The notes under the pieces: generated by a model
What the model saw: only the letters and a program-made list of their open reading frames with translations
Told to the model about the DNA's origin: nothing
The model's database searches: none
Shown here: one piece after another, positions 52,877 through 62,991 of the stretch
Position numbering within the stretch: the first letter of the stretch is position 1
Layout of the letters: every line of letters starts with the position of its first letter
Assembly (NCBI RefSeq): GCF_001421355.1
Contig: NZ_LMKC01000004.1
Span: 432,597-496,596 of the forward strand
Direction of reading: 5' to 3'
DNA from: Sphingomonas sp. Leaf9
GTDB taxonomy: Bacteria; Pseudomonadota; Alphaproteobacteria; Sphingomonadales; Sphingomonadaceae
DNA: 64,000 nt
Made by a program: the position numbers and the translations under genes

Positions 52877-55288
52877 ATGATCGGATCGCTGCTCCGCTGC
52901 CTGTTGTCGCTGCTGCTGGTCATGGCGGCTGTCCCCGCCATGGCCCAGACCGGCATTACTCCCGACTATGCGACGCTGCTCGATCGCGCCGCCGACGAAC
53001 TGGGGCGGGTCGACGGCGCGCTCGACACCCGGCTGGAACCCAGCGACCGGGGCAATCTGCGCAGCCGGGCGCAGGCGGTACGGGCAACGACGCTCGACAC
53101 CGCGCAGCAACTGGGCGGCGACATGGCGCGGATCGACGCGCGGCTGGCGCAGCTGGGGCCGGCGGCGTCGGGTGAGGACCCGGCGATCGGTGCCGAACGC
53201 GCGGCGCTCGCCAAGCAGCGGACCACGATCGATTCGGCAACGAAGCGGGCGAAATTGCTGTCGGTCGAGGCACAGCAGCTGATCGACGAGATTCAAGGCA
53301 GCCAGGCGGCCGAGCTGAACCAGAAGCTGTTCGGGCGGGGGGCATCGCCGCTGACGCCTGCCTTCTGGAGCGCGATCCTACGCGCGATGCCGCGCGACCT
53401 GCACCGGATCGAACGATTCGCCGCAGCGGAGGTCGATGCGGTGCGCGGCGCGGCATTGGCGCAGGGCTGGCCCGCGCTGCTGGGGTTCGCCATCGCGATC
53501 CTGTTGCTGGGACCCGCCCGGCTGGCGGCGGCACGGGTCGGCCAGCAATTGCTGATCGAAGGGGCGCCGGGGCGGCGGGTGCGGCGCTCGGCCAATGCGC
53601 TGGGCCGGGTGCTGGTCGGCACGCTCGCCCCGGTGCTGGCGGCGAGTGCGCTGCTGACCGGTGCGCGCTGGGCCGGGCTGGTGGCCGAGCGCTGGGACCC
53701 GATGCTCGATATCTGGCTGGGCGCGATCGGGTTCGCCGCCTTTTCCAGTGCGGTGTTGGGCGCGACGCTGATGCGGCGCAGCCCAAGCTGGCGGATCGCC
53801 CCGGTCAGCGATGCGGCGGCCACGCGGTTCCGGCCCTATTCGTTCCTGCTGGCCGGGCTGGCGGGTTGCGCCATCGCGCTGGATGCGGCCGACAGTGCGA
53901 TCGGGACCAGCGCCGCGCTGCGCATGGCGACCCATGCGCTGCTGGCGCTGCTCCACATCCTGCTGATCGCCGGTGCGCTGTTCACGCTCGGCCGGATGCG
54001 GGCGGAGGCAGGCGCGGTGGCGGATGGCACGACCGAAGCCCCGGCCAATACCGGGCTGGCGGCGATGGCGCTGGTCGCATGGGGCATCGCGGGCATCGCG
54101 CTGCTGGCGCTGGCGGCGGGCTATGTCGGGTTCAGCCTGTTCGTCGGGCAGATGGCGGCGTGGACGCTGGTGCTGGGCGCGGCGGTCTATCTGGTGCTGG
54201 CCGCGACCGACGATGTCGCGACATCGGTGTTCGAACGCGACAGCCGGCTGGGGGTGGCGCTGACCCGTGGGCTGGGCCTGCGCGGCGGGACGGTCGACCA
54301 GTTCGGAGTGCTGCTGTCGGGCGTGCTGCGCGTGCTGATCGCAGTCATTGCCTTCGCATTGTGGCTGTTGCCGTTCGGCAGCAGCGGCGTGTCCGACGCG
54401 CTCAGCCGGATGGGCGACCTGGCGCGCGGGGTACAGGTCGGCGGCGTCACCATCTCGCCCGGCGCGATCCTGCGTAGCGTCGTCGTGCTGGTCATCGGGC
54501 TGACGCTGGTGCGCGGGTTCATGCGCTGGCTGGAGGGGCGCTATCTGCCGGCCACCGACCTGGATGGCAGCGGGCGCAATTCGGTCAGCCTGGTCGCGCG
54601 TTACGTCGGGATCGCGCTGGCGGTGATCTGGGCGCTCGCCTCGCTCGGCATCGGCGTCGAACGCATCGCGCTGCTGCTCTCCGCGCTGTCGGTCGGCATC
54701 GGTTTCGGCCTGCAGGCGATCACGCAGAATTTCGTCTCCGGCCTGATCCTGCTGGCCGAACGCCCGATCAAGATCGGCGACCTGATCCGGGTCGGCACCG
54801 ATGAGGGCGATGTGAAGCGGATCAGCGTGCGATCGACCGAGATTACGCTGGCCGACCATTCGACGCTGATCGTGCCCAATTCCGAACTCATCACCAAAAC
54901 GGTGCTGAACAAGACGCTCTCCAGCCCGCTGGGCCGCATCCAGATCCAGTTCTCGGTCCCGATTACCGTCGATGCCGCGGCGGTGCAGCAGCTGGTGATG
55001 GAGGCGTTCGCGCGCGAGACGGCGGTGCTGGCCGATCCGGCACCCAATGCGTTCATCGACGCGATCGTCAACGACCGCATCGCATTCAACTGTTTCGCGC
55101 ATGTCGAATCGCCGCGTGCCGCCTATCGCGCGCGCAGCAACATCCTGCTCGAGCTGCTGACCCGGTTCCGGGCGGAGGGGATCGAGATGGGCACCGTGCC
55201 GCAGAAGCTCGAACTGATCGCGCCGGCCCCGACCGATCCCGTTCCCCCCTTGCCAGTCGATCCCGCCGGGGGCACGGCACGGCCATGA
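52877..55288 (+). CDS. DUF3772 / MscS-type mechanosensitive channel
   Basis: An 803-aa inner-membrane protein. A signal peptide (LLSLLLVMAAVPAMAQ) leads to a helical periplasmic DUF3772-like region (about 25-150) and eight to ten membrane helices. The MscS core has the pore helix GIGFGLQAITQNFVSGLILL, the beta domain (ERPIKIGDLIRVGTDEGDVKRISVRSTEI) and a C-terminal cytoplasmic domain. It is likely to protect against hypo-osmotic shock. Its stop overlaps the next gene by four bases. Confidence 0.93.
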   Translation: MIGSLLRCLLSLLLVMAAVPAMAQTGITPDYATLLDRAADELGRVDGALDTRLEPSDRGNLRSRAQAVRATTLDTAQQLGGDMARIDARLAQLGPAASGEDPAIGAERAALAKQRTTIDSATKRAKLLSVEAQQLIDEIQGSQAAELNQKLFGRGASPLTPAFWSAILRAMPRDLHRIERFAAAEVDAVRGAALAQGWPALLGFAIAILLLGPARLAAARVGQQLLIEGAPGRRVRRSANALGRVLVGTLAPVLAASALLTGARWAGLVAERWDPMLDIWLGAIGFAAFSSAVLGATLMRRSPSWRIAPVSDAAATRFRPYSFLLAGLAGCAIALDAADSAIGTSAALRMATHALLALLHILLIAGALFTLGRMRAEAGAVADGTTEAPANTGLAAMALVAWGIAGIALLALAAGYVGFSLFVGQMAAWTLVLGAAVYLVLAATDDVATSVFERDSRLGVALTRGLGLRGGTVDQFGVLLSGVLRVLIAVIAFALWLLPFGSSGVSDALSRMGDLARGVQVGGVTISPGAILRSVVVLVIGLTLVRGFMRWLEGRYLPATDLDGSGRNSVSLVARYVGIALAVIWALASLGIGVERIALLLSALSVGIGFGLQAITQNFVSGLILLAERPIKIGDLIRVGTDEGDVKRISVRSTEITLADHSTLIVPNSELITKTVLNKTLSSPLGRIQIQFSVPITVDAAAVQQLVMEAFARETAVLADPAPNAFIDAIVNDRIAFNCFAHVESPRAAYRARSNILLELLTRFRAEGIEMGTVPQKLELIAPAPTDPVPPLPVDPAGGTARP

Positions 55289-56037
55289 TCCTGCTCAGCG
55301 ACGAATTCGCCGACCTGCCCTGCGCGACCGGCGGCGTGATGCGCACCCATGTCTTTCGCCCGGCGGGCGAGGGGCGGTTTCCGGGCGTCGTGCTCTATTC
55401 CGAAATCTATCAGGTGACCGCGCCGATCCGGCGGCTGGCGGCGTTCATCGCCGGCCATGGCTATGTCGTGGCGGTGCCGGAGGTGTATCACGACTATGAA
55501 GCGCCTGGCACGGTGCTGGCCTATGACAAGCCGGGCACCGATCGCGGCAACGACCTGAAATTCCTGAAGCCCGTTGCCGGGTTCGATGCCGATGCGGCGC
55601 ATGTGATCGATTTACTGGCGGCGCATCCGGCCTGTTCGGGGCGGATCGGGGTGGCGGGCGTGTGCCTGGGCGGGCACCTCGCCTATCGCGCCGCGCTGGA
55701 TCCCCGGGTGTCGGCGGCGGCGTGCTTTTACCCGACCGATATCCATTCGGGCACGCTGGGCGAGGGGCGCTGCGACGACAGCCTGTCGCGAATCGGCGAG
55801 ATCGGCGCGGAGATGCTGTTCGTGTGGGGGCGGCAGGACCCGCATGTGCCCTATGCCGGGCGAGAGGCGATCCGCACGGCGCTGGAGGCTGCGGGCACGC
55901 GCTATGAATGGCACGAGGTGAATGCCCAGCACGCGTTCCTGCGCGATGAGGGGCCGCGCTATGATCCGGCGCTGTTCGTGACCGCGACGGGGTGGATGCT
56001 GGCGTTGTTCGCGCGGGTGCTGGGCGGGCGGGTTTGA
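55285..56037 (+). CDS. Dienelactone hydrolase family protein
   Basis: A 250-aa alpha/beta hydrolase. The nucleophile is Cys in GVCLGGH, with Asp in WGRQDPHVP and His in NAQHAFLRD, and Glu in YSEIYQ at the place of the assisting residue in dienelactone hydrolase. The enzyme probably opens lactones or esters; chlorocatechol degradation is not implied because no pathway genes are nearby. It is translationally coupled to the MscS gene by ATGA. Confidence 0.9.
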   Translation: MILLSDEFADLPCATGGVMRTHVFRPAGEGRFPGVVLYSEIYQVTAPIRRLAAFIAGHGYVVAVPEVYHDYEAPGTVLAYDKPGTDRGNDLKFLKPVAGFDADAAHVIDLLAAHPACSGRIGVAGVCLGGHLAYRAALDPRVSAAACFYPTDIHSGTLGEGRCDDSLSRIGEIGAEMLFVWGRQDPHVPYAGREAIRTALEAAGTRYEWHEVNAQHAFLRDEGPRYDPALFVTATGWMLALFARVLGGRV

Positions 56038-56095
56038 GGGGCGGCTGAGGCAACCATCCCGTTTGTTTCGAACCCAGCAGGGTAGGTAAGGGAAG

Positions 56096-56518
56096 CTATC
56101 CGACCGCTGCCACGCCCAACCGCGGAATCTCGATCTTCGGACAGCGATCCATCACGACCTGCAACCCTGCCGCTTCCGCGCGGGCAGCGGCAGCTTCGTT
56201 GACCACGCCCAGCTGCATCCACACCGCCTTCGCCCCCGCCGCGATCGCCGCGTCGACCACCTCACCCGCAGCAGCCGAGTTGCGGAAGATGTCGACGATA
56301 TCGATCGGTCCGCCAATCTGGTCGAGGTCGCGGAACACGAACTCGCCGTGCAGATGCTCGCCGGTGATCTGTGGATTGACCGGGATCACGCGGTAGCCGC
56401 GCTGCTGGAGATAGGCCATCACGCCATACGACGCCCGATCGGGGCGGTCGGACGCGCCGACCAGCGCGATGGTCCGCGCCTCGGTCAAAAGGGTGCGGAT
56501 GCCATCGTCATCGAGCAT
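56096..56518 (-). CDS. CoA-binding domain protein (YccU-like)
   Basis: A 140-aa Rossmann-type protein: IALVGASDRPDRASYGVMAYLQQRGYRVIPVNP, then WMQLGVVNEAAAARAEAAGL and a C-terminal MDRCPKIEIPRL. This is the stand-alone succinyl-CoA-synthetase-like CoA-binding domain; the physiological role is not established. It starts one base after the apbC stop on the same strand, so the two form an operon. Confidence 0.92.
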   Translation of the reverse strand: MLDDDGIRTLLTEARTIALVGASDRPDRASYGVMAYLQQRGYRVIPVNPQITGEHLHGEFVFRDLDQIGGPIDIVDIFRNSAAAGEVVDAAIAAGAKAVWMQLGVVNEAAAARAEAAGLQVVMDRCPKIEIPRLGVAAVG

Positions 56519-56519
56519 G

Positions 56520-57491
56520 TCAGTTCCTTAGCAACCAGTCGCCGACCTGTGCGGCTATCGTCTGGAACGGCTCGGCCTCCGCGCCGTTCCCGGCGGCGGG
56601 TGGCGTGCCGGCATCCGATGCGGTCCGGATGTCGATCGTCAGCGGAATACGCCCGAGGAACGGGATGCCCAGCACCTGCGCCTTCGCCTCCGCGCCGCCC
56701 GCACCGAACGGGTCGGACATGCCCCCGCAATGTGGGCAGCAATAGCCGGCCATATTCTCAACGAGGCCGATGATCGGCACGCCTGCCTTCACAAACAGGT
56801 CGATCGCGCGCGTCGCGTCGATCAGCGCCAGATCCTGCGGCGTGGACACGATCACCGCGCCGGCGGGCTTGTGCTTCTGGATCATGGTCAGCTGCACGTC
56901 GCCGGTGCCCGGCGGCATGTCGACGACCAGCGTGTCGGCCATCTGCCAATGCGCATCGACCAGCTGGGTCAGCGCACCCGCCGCCATCGGCCCGCGCCAC
57001 GCGATCGCCTGCCCCCCCGGCACCAGCTGCCCCATCGACAGCAGCGGTACGCCGTGCGGGGTGGCGACCGGCACCAGTTTCTTGTCGTGCGCCTCGGCCT
57101 TGATCCCTTCCACGCCCAGCAGGCGCGGTTGCGACGGGCCATAGATGTCGGCGTCGATCATCCCGACCTTCCGCCCGGCACGCGCCAGCGCGATGGCGAG
57201 GTTGGCCGACAGCGTCGATTTGCCGACGCCCCCCTTGCCGCTGGCGACCGCGATGATGCGCTGCTGCACGCGCTCGCTGGTCTGTGCGACCCGCACGCTG
57301 GCGATGCCGGGGGCAGTCAGCGCGGTGGCCTTCACATCGGCCTCCAATGCGCCGCGCGCCGCCGGGGGCAGGCCGGTCACGTCGAGGATGATGCTGGCCG
57401 TATCGCCGGTCACGCGCACCGTGGCGCGTCCGGCCGCGATGGGGCCAAGCAGCGCGTCGAGCGCGGCGGCGGGGGTCGATGCGGAAGCCAT
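56520..57491 (-). CDS. apbC: Mrp/ApbC iron-sulfur cluster carrier ATPase
   Basis: A 323-aa P-loop ATPase that assembles or carries 4Fe-4S clusters. The N-terminal MIP18-like region (about 5-80) is followed by the deviant Walker A GKGGVGKST, DADIYGPSQPRLLG, VVDMPPGTGDVQLT and the cluster-binding YCCPHCGG (CxxC). ATG at 57491 is chosen over an upstream in-frame GTG at 57527 that falls near the hflK promoter. It is divergent from hflK. Confidence 0.94.
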   Translation of the reverse strand: MASASTPAAALDALLGPIAAGRATVRVTGDTASIILDVTGLPPAARGALEADVKATALTAPGIASVRVAQTSERVQQRIIAVASGKGGVGKSTLSANLAIALARAGRKVGMIDADIYGPSQPRLLGVEGIKAEAHDKKLVPVATPHGVPLLSMGQLVPGGQAIAWRGPMAAGALTQLVDAHWQMADTLVVDMPPGTGDVQLTMIQKHKPAGAVIVSTPQDLALIDATRAIDLFVKAGVPIIGLVENMAGYCCPHCGGMSDPFGAGGAEAKAQVLGIPFLGRIPLTIDIRTASDAGTPPAAGNGAEAEPFQTIAAQVGDWLLRN

Positions 57492-57527
57492 AGGCCGCGA
57501 TGTAGCGTTCGAACGGCGCGTTACCAC

Positions 57528-57555
57528 TGTAAAACGCAGGGAGGCCCCCTATAAA
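57528..57555 (+). promoter_or_regulatory. Candidate promoter of hflK-hflC
   Basis: TGTAAA (57528-57533), a 16-base spacer and a strong TATAAA (57550-57555) lie before hflK, giving a leader of about 45 bases to the ATG at 57609. The -35 element is weak. Confidence 0.4.
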
Positions 57556-57608
57556 GGAAGGATGCGATGGATCATGGGGCGGCGCGCACGCGCGCAAGGT
57601 GCTGCGGA

Positions 57609-58715
57609 ATGAGCGACAAGGGCCCTTGGGGCGGCGGTGGCGATTCCGGTAATGGATCGGGTGGCGGTGGCGGCGATGATGGCCCGCGCAACCCGTGGTC
57701 GATGCCGCCCGCCGGCAAGCGCGGCAAGGTCGGCGGCTCCACCTCGCTCGACGATTTCCTGAAGCGTGCGCGCACCGGCGGGCCGGGTGGCGGCCCCTCG
57801 CTGCCGGCCAATGCCGGTCGGCTTTGGCTGGCGGCGGTCGCGGCGCTGATCCTGGTGTGGATCGCCTTCACCAGCTTCCATTCGATCGGGCCGCAGGAAC
57901 GCGGCGTCGTGACGATGTTCGGCAAATATACCGGCACGCTCAATCCCGGCATCCAGTTCACGCTGCCCGCCCCGATCATGCGGGTGCAGGTGGAGGATGT
58001 GCAGAACACCCGGACGGAGAGCTTTCCGGCGGGCGGTAATCAGGCGAACCTGATGCTGACCGGCGACCAGAATATCGTCGACCTCGCCTATTCGGTGCGC
58101 TGGAACATCAAGTCGCCCGAAGATTACGTGTTCGAGATCAAGAACCCGCAGGAAACCGTGCGCGCGGTCGCCGAAAGCGCGATGCGCGCGGCGGTGGCGA
58201 GCAAGAACCTGACGCAGGCGATCGGTTCGGGCCGCGGCGAGATCGAGGCCGATGTGCAGACCCGGATGCAGACGCTGCTCGACGAATATCAGTCGGGCGT
58301 GCGCGTGCTGGGCGTAAGTATCCAGAAGGCGGCGGCCCCATCGGAGGTCGACGACGCGTTCAAGGCAGTGACGGCGGCGCAGCAGGAGGCGCAGTCGAAC
58401 CTGAACACCTCGCGCGGCTATGCGCAGCAGGTGATCGCACGGGCGCAGGGCGACACGACCGAATTCGACAAGCTGTACGAACAATATCGCATGGCCCCCG
58501 ACGTGACCCGCCGGCGGCTCTATTACGAGACCATGGAGCAGGTGTTGAGCCGCGCCGACAAGACGATCGTCCAGCCCGGCGTCCAGGCCTATCTGCCGCT
58601 GCCCGAGGTCCGTCGCCAGCAGCAGGCGACGCCGGAGCCGGAGGCATCCGCCCCGACCCCGCAGGCCCAGTCCACCCAAGCCCAGCCCACCCAGGCGACG
58701 GGAGCAGCCCGATGA
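57609..58715 (+). CDS. hflK: FtsH protease modulator HflK
   Basis: A 368-aa inner-membrane protein of the SPFH group. A Gly-rich cytoplasmic start (GPWGGGGDSGNGSGGGGGDD) precedes a single helix (LAAVAALILVWIAFTSF, about 77-93). The SPFH domain then has FHSIGPQERGVVTMFGKYTG, and a helical region is followed by a Gln/Pro/Ala-rich tail. With HflC it forms a cage around FtsH and limits degradation of membrane proteins. ATG at 57609 follows CGGA. It is coupled to hflC by a 4-base overlap. Confidence 0.95.
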   Translation: MSDKGPWGGGGDSGNGSGGGGGDDGPRNPWSMPPAGKRGKVGGSTSLDDFLKRARTGGPGGGPSLPANAGRLWLAAVAALILVWIAFTSFHSIGPQERGVVTMFGKYTGTLNPGIQFTLPAPIMRVQVEDVQNTRTESFPAGGNQANLMLTGDQNIVDLAYSVRWNIKSPEDYVFEIKNPQETVRAVAESAMRAAVASKNLTQAIGSGRGEIEADVQTRMQTLLDEYQSGVRVLGVSIQKAAAPSEVDDAFKAVTAAQQEAQSNLNTSRGYAQQVIARAQGDTTEFDKLYEQYRMAPDVTRRRLYYETMEQVLSRADKTIVQPGVQAYLPLPEVRRQQQATPEPEASAPTPQAQSTQAQPTQATGAAR

Positions 58716-59581
58716 ACCGCGCGCTGCGTAATCCGATGGGCGTCGGCATCGCCCTGCTCGTCCTCGTCATCCTGTTTTTCAGCACGATCGTGATCGTGCC
58801 GGAAACGCGGCAGGCGGTGATCCTGCGCTTCCAGCAGCCGGTCGGCATCCTCAACCCCTATCGCGCGGACCAGCCGTTCGGGCGCACTGGGGCCGGGCTG
58901 GTCGCGAAGATCCCGTTCTTCGACCGGGTGGTGTGGATCGACAAGCGGGTGCTGGACATCGAGCTGAACAACCAGCCGGTGCTGTCGACCGACCAGCTGC
59001 GGCTGGAGGTCGACGCCTTTGCCCGGTTCCGCATCGTCGATCCGTTGCAGGCGGTGATCTCGACCGGTTCGACCGCGAGCACCGAGGAGCGCGTCGCCAA
59101 CCAGCTCGAACCGTTGCTGTCGTCGGCGCTGCGTGCCGAGCTCGGACGGCGGACCTTCGCCTCGCTGCTCAGCCCCGAGCGCGGCGCGGTGATGGACAAT
59201 ATCCAGAACGCGTTGCAGCTCACCGCCCGCCAATATGGCGCGGAAATCGTCGACGTGCGGATCAAGCACGCCGACCTGCCCGATGGCAGCCCGCTGCAAT
59301 CGGCGCTGACCCGCATGCGGTCGGCCCGCGAACAGGAAGCGGCGACGATCCGTGCCCAGGGGCAGCGCGACGCACAGGTCGTACGCGCCAATGCCGAGGC
59401 GGAAGCGGCGCGCATCTATGCCGCCAGCTTTGGCAAGGACGCCGATTTCTATGCCTTCTGGCGGGCGATGCGGTCGTATCGCACGACCTTTGCCGGCGGG
59501 CCGGGGCAGAGCGGATCGACGTCGATCATCCTGTCGCCGGACAACGGCTATCTCCGCGAATTCGGTGGTCGGGAACGCTAA
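58712..59581 (+). CDS. hflC: FtsH protease modulator HflC
   Basis: A 289-aa partner of HflK. An N-terminal anchor (GIALLVLVILFFSTIVIVPE) is followed by the SPFH domain (TRQAVILRFQQPVG, FFDRVVWIDKRVLD), then long helices with MRSAREQEAATIRAQGQRDA and a C-terminal SIILSPDNGYLREFG. Family matches extend over the full length. It is followed after 93 bases by a Do-type protease gene. Confidence 0.95.
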   Translation: MNRALRNPMGVGIALLVLVILFFSTIVIVPETRQAVILRFQQPVGILNPYRADQPFGRTGAGLVAKIPFFDRVVWIDKRVLDIELNNQPVLSTDQLRLEVDAFARFRIVDPLQAVISTGSTASTEERVANQLEPLLSSALRAELGRRTFASLLSPERGAVMDNIQNALQLTARQYGAEIVDVRIKHADLPDGSPLQSALTRMRSAREQEAATIRAQGQRDAQVVRANAEAEAARIYAASFGKDADFYAFWRAMRSYRTTFAGGPGQSGSTSIILSPDNGYLREFGGRER

Positions 59582-59674
59582 GGCGGTCCCGTCCATTCAA
59601 TCCGCGTTCAGCAAGGCAACGACAGGTTTGCACCCGAAGGGGTCGCGAGCCATATCTGAGAGGACCATCCAATC

Positions 59675-61207
59675 GTGCGTTACGCCTACGCCATTACATC
59701 CGCACTCTTGCTGGGCGGTGCTGCCGCCACCCTGACCCTCAACCCGTCGGACGCACAGACCGCGCAGAACGAGCCGGGCGCGATCAACGCAGTGTCGGCT
59801 CCGCGCGCAGGCGCGCCGATGAGCTTTGCCGACATGGTGACGCGCCTGTCGCCGGCGGTCGTCAACATCTCGACCACGCAGCGCATCACCGTGCAGCAGC
59901 AGGCGAACCCGTTCTCGGGCACGCCGTTCGAACAGTTCTTCGGCGGTCGCGGCGGCGGCGGTGGGGCTACGCCCCGGACGCAGGAGGCGCAGTCGCTCGG
60001 GTCGGGATTCCTGATTTCCAGCGACGGCTATATCGTCACCAATAACCATGTCGTGTCGGCCGGAGCCGAGGGCGCCACGGTCGAATCGATCACGGTGACG
60101 CTGGCCGACCAGAAGGAATATAAGGCGAAGCTGGTCGGGCGCGACGAGCTGTCCGACCTCGCGGTCCTGAAGATCGAGGGCGCGACCTTCCCCTTCGTCC
60201 GTTTCGGCGATTCGCGCCAGGCACGCGTCGGCGACTGGGTGCTGACCATCGGCAACCCGCTGGGTCAGTCGGGTACGGTCACTGCCGGCATCATTTCCGC
60301 GCTGAACCGCGTCGGCCAGGGGCCGTATGACCGCTTCATCCAGACCGATGCCGCGATCAACCGGGGCAATTCGGGCGGCCCGATGTTCGACATGCAGGGC
60401 AACGTGATCGGCATCAATTCGCAGATCCTGTCGCCGACCGGCGGCAGCATCGGCATCGGTTTCGCGATTCCAGCGGAACAGGCCAAGCCGATCGTCGACA
60501 AGCTGATGAAGGGGCAGTCGGTCTCGCGCGGCTATCTGGGCCTGACGCAGCAGGAGATCAGCGCCGATATCGCCGCTGCGCTGAACATCACGAAGGATCG
60601 CGGCGCACTGGTCAACGGCGTCTCGCCGGGCGAACCGGCGGCGCGCGCGGGCATCCGTCCGGGCGACGTCATCGTCGCGGTGAACGGCAAGGAGATCACG
60701 CCGCAGCAGTCGCTGACCTATCTGGTCGGCAACGAAGCGCCGGGCAGCCGTGTCACGCTGGACGTGCTGCGCGATGGCAAGCGGCAGCAGATTCCGGTGA
60801 CGCTTGGCACGCGTCCTTCGAACGACCAATTGGCGGCGCAAAGCCAGCAGTTCGACCCCGACAGCGCGCCGACGACGCCACGCGCCAGCACTAACCTGGC
60901 GGCAACCGCCGGGCTGGTCGTTCAGCCGTTGACCCCTGCCATCGCACGGCAGCTGCGGCTCGATTCGACCATCCGCGGCGTCGTGGTGGCGGACGTCGAT
61001 CCCAACAGCGATGCTGCGACCAAGGGGCTGCGTCGCGGCATTGTGATCCAGAGCGTCAATCGCCAGACGGTGACGAACGAGGCCGAACTGACCCGCGTGA
61101 TTCAGCAGGCACGTGCCGGCGGGGCCAAGCAGGTGCTGATGTATGTACAGCTGCCCGGAGAGCCGTTCGCGCGGTTCGTACCGATCGGCATCGACGCTGC
61201 GAAGTAA
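59675..61207 (+). CDS. Do/DegP-family periplasmic serine protease
   Basis: A 510-aa protease/chaperone starting at GTG, with GAGAGGACC upstream. The signal region (YAITSALLLGGAAATLTL) is followed by the trypsin-like domain with His in TNNHVVSAG, Asp in SDLAVLKI and Ser in NRGNSGGPMF. Two PDZ domains come next (about 285-375 and 410-500: GYLGLTQQEIS, GVVVADVDPNSDAATKG). It degrades misfolded envelope proteins. Its place after hflKC groups envelope quality-control genes. DegP versus DegQ cannot be decided. Confidence 0.94.
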   Translation: MRYAYAITSALLLGGAAATLTLNPSDAQTAQNEPGAINAVSAPRAGAPMSFADMVTRLSPAVVNISTTQRITVQQQANPFSGTPFEQFFGGRGGGGGATPRTQEAQSLGSGFLISSDGYIVTNNHVVSAGAEGATVESITVTLADQKEYKAKLVGRDELSDLAVLKIEGATFPFVRFGDSRQARVGDWVLTIGNPLGQSGTVTAGIISALNRVGQGPYDRFIQTDAAINRGNSGGPMFDMQGNVIGINSQILSPTGGSIGIGFAIPAEQAKPIVDKLMKGQSVSRGYLGLTQQEISADIAAALNITKDRGALVNGVSPGEPAARAGIRPGDVIVAVNGKEITPQQSLTYLVGNEAPGSRVTLDVLRDGKRQQIPVTLGTRPSNDQLAAQSQQFDPDSAPTTPRASTNLAATAGLVVQPLTPAIARQLRLDSTIRGVVVADVDPNSDAATKGLRRGIVIQSVNRQTVTNEAELTRVIQQARAGGAKQVLMYVQLPGEPFARFVPIGIDAAK

Positions 61208-61217
61208 CGGTCGGACA

Positions 61218-61249
61218 GAGGGCGGTGGGACATCCCACCGCCCTTTTTC
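61218..61249 (+). terminator. Factor-independent terminator after the Do-protease gene
   Basis: AGGGCGGTGGGA-CAT-CCCACCGCCCT followed by TTTTCTTT is a perfect 11-base-plus stem with a U-run, starting 11 bases after the stop codon. Confidence 0.92.
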
Positions 61250-61319
61250 TTTGTCCGTTGCGGATGATGGACCCACGCCCGAAACGCGGTAGATATCGTC
61301 GGAAGTTGAAGGGCAGGCC

Positions 61320-62987
61320 ATGACCGACACCGAACTTATTCTGGGCGCGACCGCAGACGGCATCCGCGAGGCACTGGTCCTGAAGCGCGCCAACCGCCAC
61401 GGGCTGATCGCCGGGGCGACCGGCACCGGCAAGACGGTGACGTTGCAGGGGCTGGCCGAGAATTTTTCCGCCGCCGGGGTGCCGGTGTTCGTGGCCGACG
61501 TGAAGGGCGACCTGTCGGGCATCGCCATGGCCGGCAGCGCGACCGCCAAGCCGCATGCCGCCTTTACCGAACGTGCCGCCGCGATCGGCGATAGCGACTG
61601 GCAATATCGCGACACGCCGGTCGTCTTCTGGGACCTGTTCGGCGAGGCGGGCCATCCGATCCGCGCCACGGTTTCGGAAATGGGGCCGGTGTTGCTCGGC
61701 CGGATGCTGAACCTGAACGACGTGCAGGACGGGGTGCTCACCATCGCCTTCCACGTCGCCGACGAGGAAGGGCTGCTCCTCCTCGATCTCGACGATCTTC
61801 AGGCGATGCTGGCGCATTGTGCCGAACGGGCCGACGACCTGACCACCCGCTACGGCAATGTCAGCAAGCAATCGGTCGGTGCGATCCAGCGCGCGCTGTT
61901 GCAGCTGCGGGGCCAGGGCGGCGACCGCTTCTTCGGCGAACCGGCGCTTGACCTCGCCGACTTCATGCGCGTGGCCGATGACGGGCGCGGCGTGGTGTCG
62001 GTGCTGGCCGCCGACAAGCTGATGGCGTCGCCCCGGCTCTATGCCACCTTCCTGCTGTGGCTGCTGTCCGAACTGTTCGAAACGCTGCCCGAGGTGGGCG
62101 ACCCCGACAAGCCGAAGCTCGTATTCTTCTTCGACGAAGCGCATCTGCTGTTCGACGATGCGCCTGACGCGCTGGTCGACAAGGTGGAGCAGGTCGTCCG
62201 GCTGATCCGGTCGAAGGGCGTCGGCATCTATTTCGTGACCCAGAACCCGATCGACATTCCCGATGCGATCGCCGGGCAGCTGGGCAACCGGGTGCAGCAC
62301 GCCCTGCGCGCCTTTACGCCCAAGGAAGCGCGCGCGATCAAGGCAGCGGCCGAAACCTTCCGCCCGAACCCGAAGCTGGACGTCGCGCAGGCGATCACCG
62401 AGCTGAAGACCGGCGAAGCGTTGGTATCGGTATTGCAGGCCGATGGGTCGCCCAGCCCGGTCGAGCGCACGTTGATCCGTCCGCCCCGCTCGCGCGTCGG
62501 GCCGGTCACTCCGGCCGAACGCGGCGTGCTGATGCAGACCGATGCCGTCGGTGACCGCTACGACACGGCGATCGACCGCGAATCGGCGGCTGAACTGCTG
62601 GGTGCCAAGGCGAACGAAGCCGCCGCCGCCGCCGCCGCCAGCAAGGCGCAGGCCGCCGCCGACAAGGAAGCGGCGCTGAAGGCCAAGGAAGACGCGCGGC
62701 TCGCCAAGGAAGCCGAGCGCCAGCGGATCGCCGAGCAGCGCGTGGCCGACCGCGAAGCGCGCGAGGCGGAGAAGGCGGCGCGCGCCGCCGATCGCGAGGC
62801 GGCCAACAACCCGTGGAACCGCGCCACCCAATCGGCGACGCGTTCGGCGGGGTCGGCGGTCGGTCGCATCGTCGTCAACGAAATCGGCAAGCAGGTGTTC
62901 GGTACCACCCGCGGCGGTCGCGCCAAGAGCGGCGGGTTGGTCGGTGGGCTGTTGCGCGGCGTCCTGGGCGGACTGTTTCGCGGATAA
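61320..62987 (+). CDS. HerA-like ATPase with charged coiled-coil tail (DUF853)
   Basis: A 555-aa protein. Walker A GATGTGKT is at 32-39, [16 protein letters not shown] is the arm of the HerA/FtsK-type fold, and Walker B is [32 protein letters not shown] closes the motor domain by about residue 400. From about 420 to 500 an Ala/Lys/Glu/Arg coiled coil ([20 protein letters not shown]) is followed by a Gly-rich tail ([18 protein letters not shown]). The family is widespread, but its function is not settled; DNA or nucleic-acid translocation is inferred from the fold. It stands alone before an AraC-type gene. Confidence 0.9.
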   Translation: MTDTELILGATADGIREALVLKRANRHGLIAGATGTGKTVTLQGLAENFSAAGVPVFVADVKGDLSGIAMAGSATAKPHAAFTERAAAIGDSDWQYRDTPVVFWDLFGEAGHPIRATVSEMGPVLLGRMLNLNDVQDGVLTIAFHVADEEGLLLLDLDDLQAMLAHCAERADDLTTRYGNVSKQSVGAIQRALLQLRGQGGDRFFGEPALDLADFMRVADDGRGVVSVLAADKLMASPRLYATFLLWLLSELFETLPEVGDPDKPKLVFFFDEAHLLFDDAPDALVDKVEQVVRLIRSKGVGIYFVTQNPIDIPDAIAGQLGNRVQHALRAFTPKEARAIKAAAETFRPNPKLDVAQAITELKTGEALVSVLQADGSPSPVERTLIRPPRSRVGPVTPAERGVLMQTDAVGDRYDTAIDRESAAELLGAKANEAAAAAAASKAQAAADKEAALKAKEDARLAKEAERQRIAEQRVADREAREAEKAARAADREAANNPWNRATQSATRSAGSAVGRIVVNEIGKQVFGTTRGGRAKSGGLVGGLLRGVLGGLFRG

Positions 62988-62991
62988 CCCC

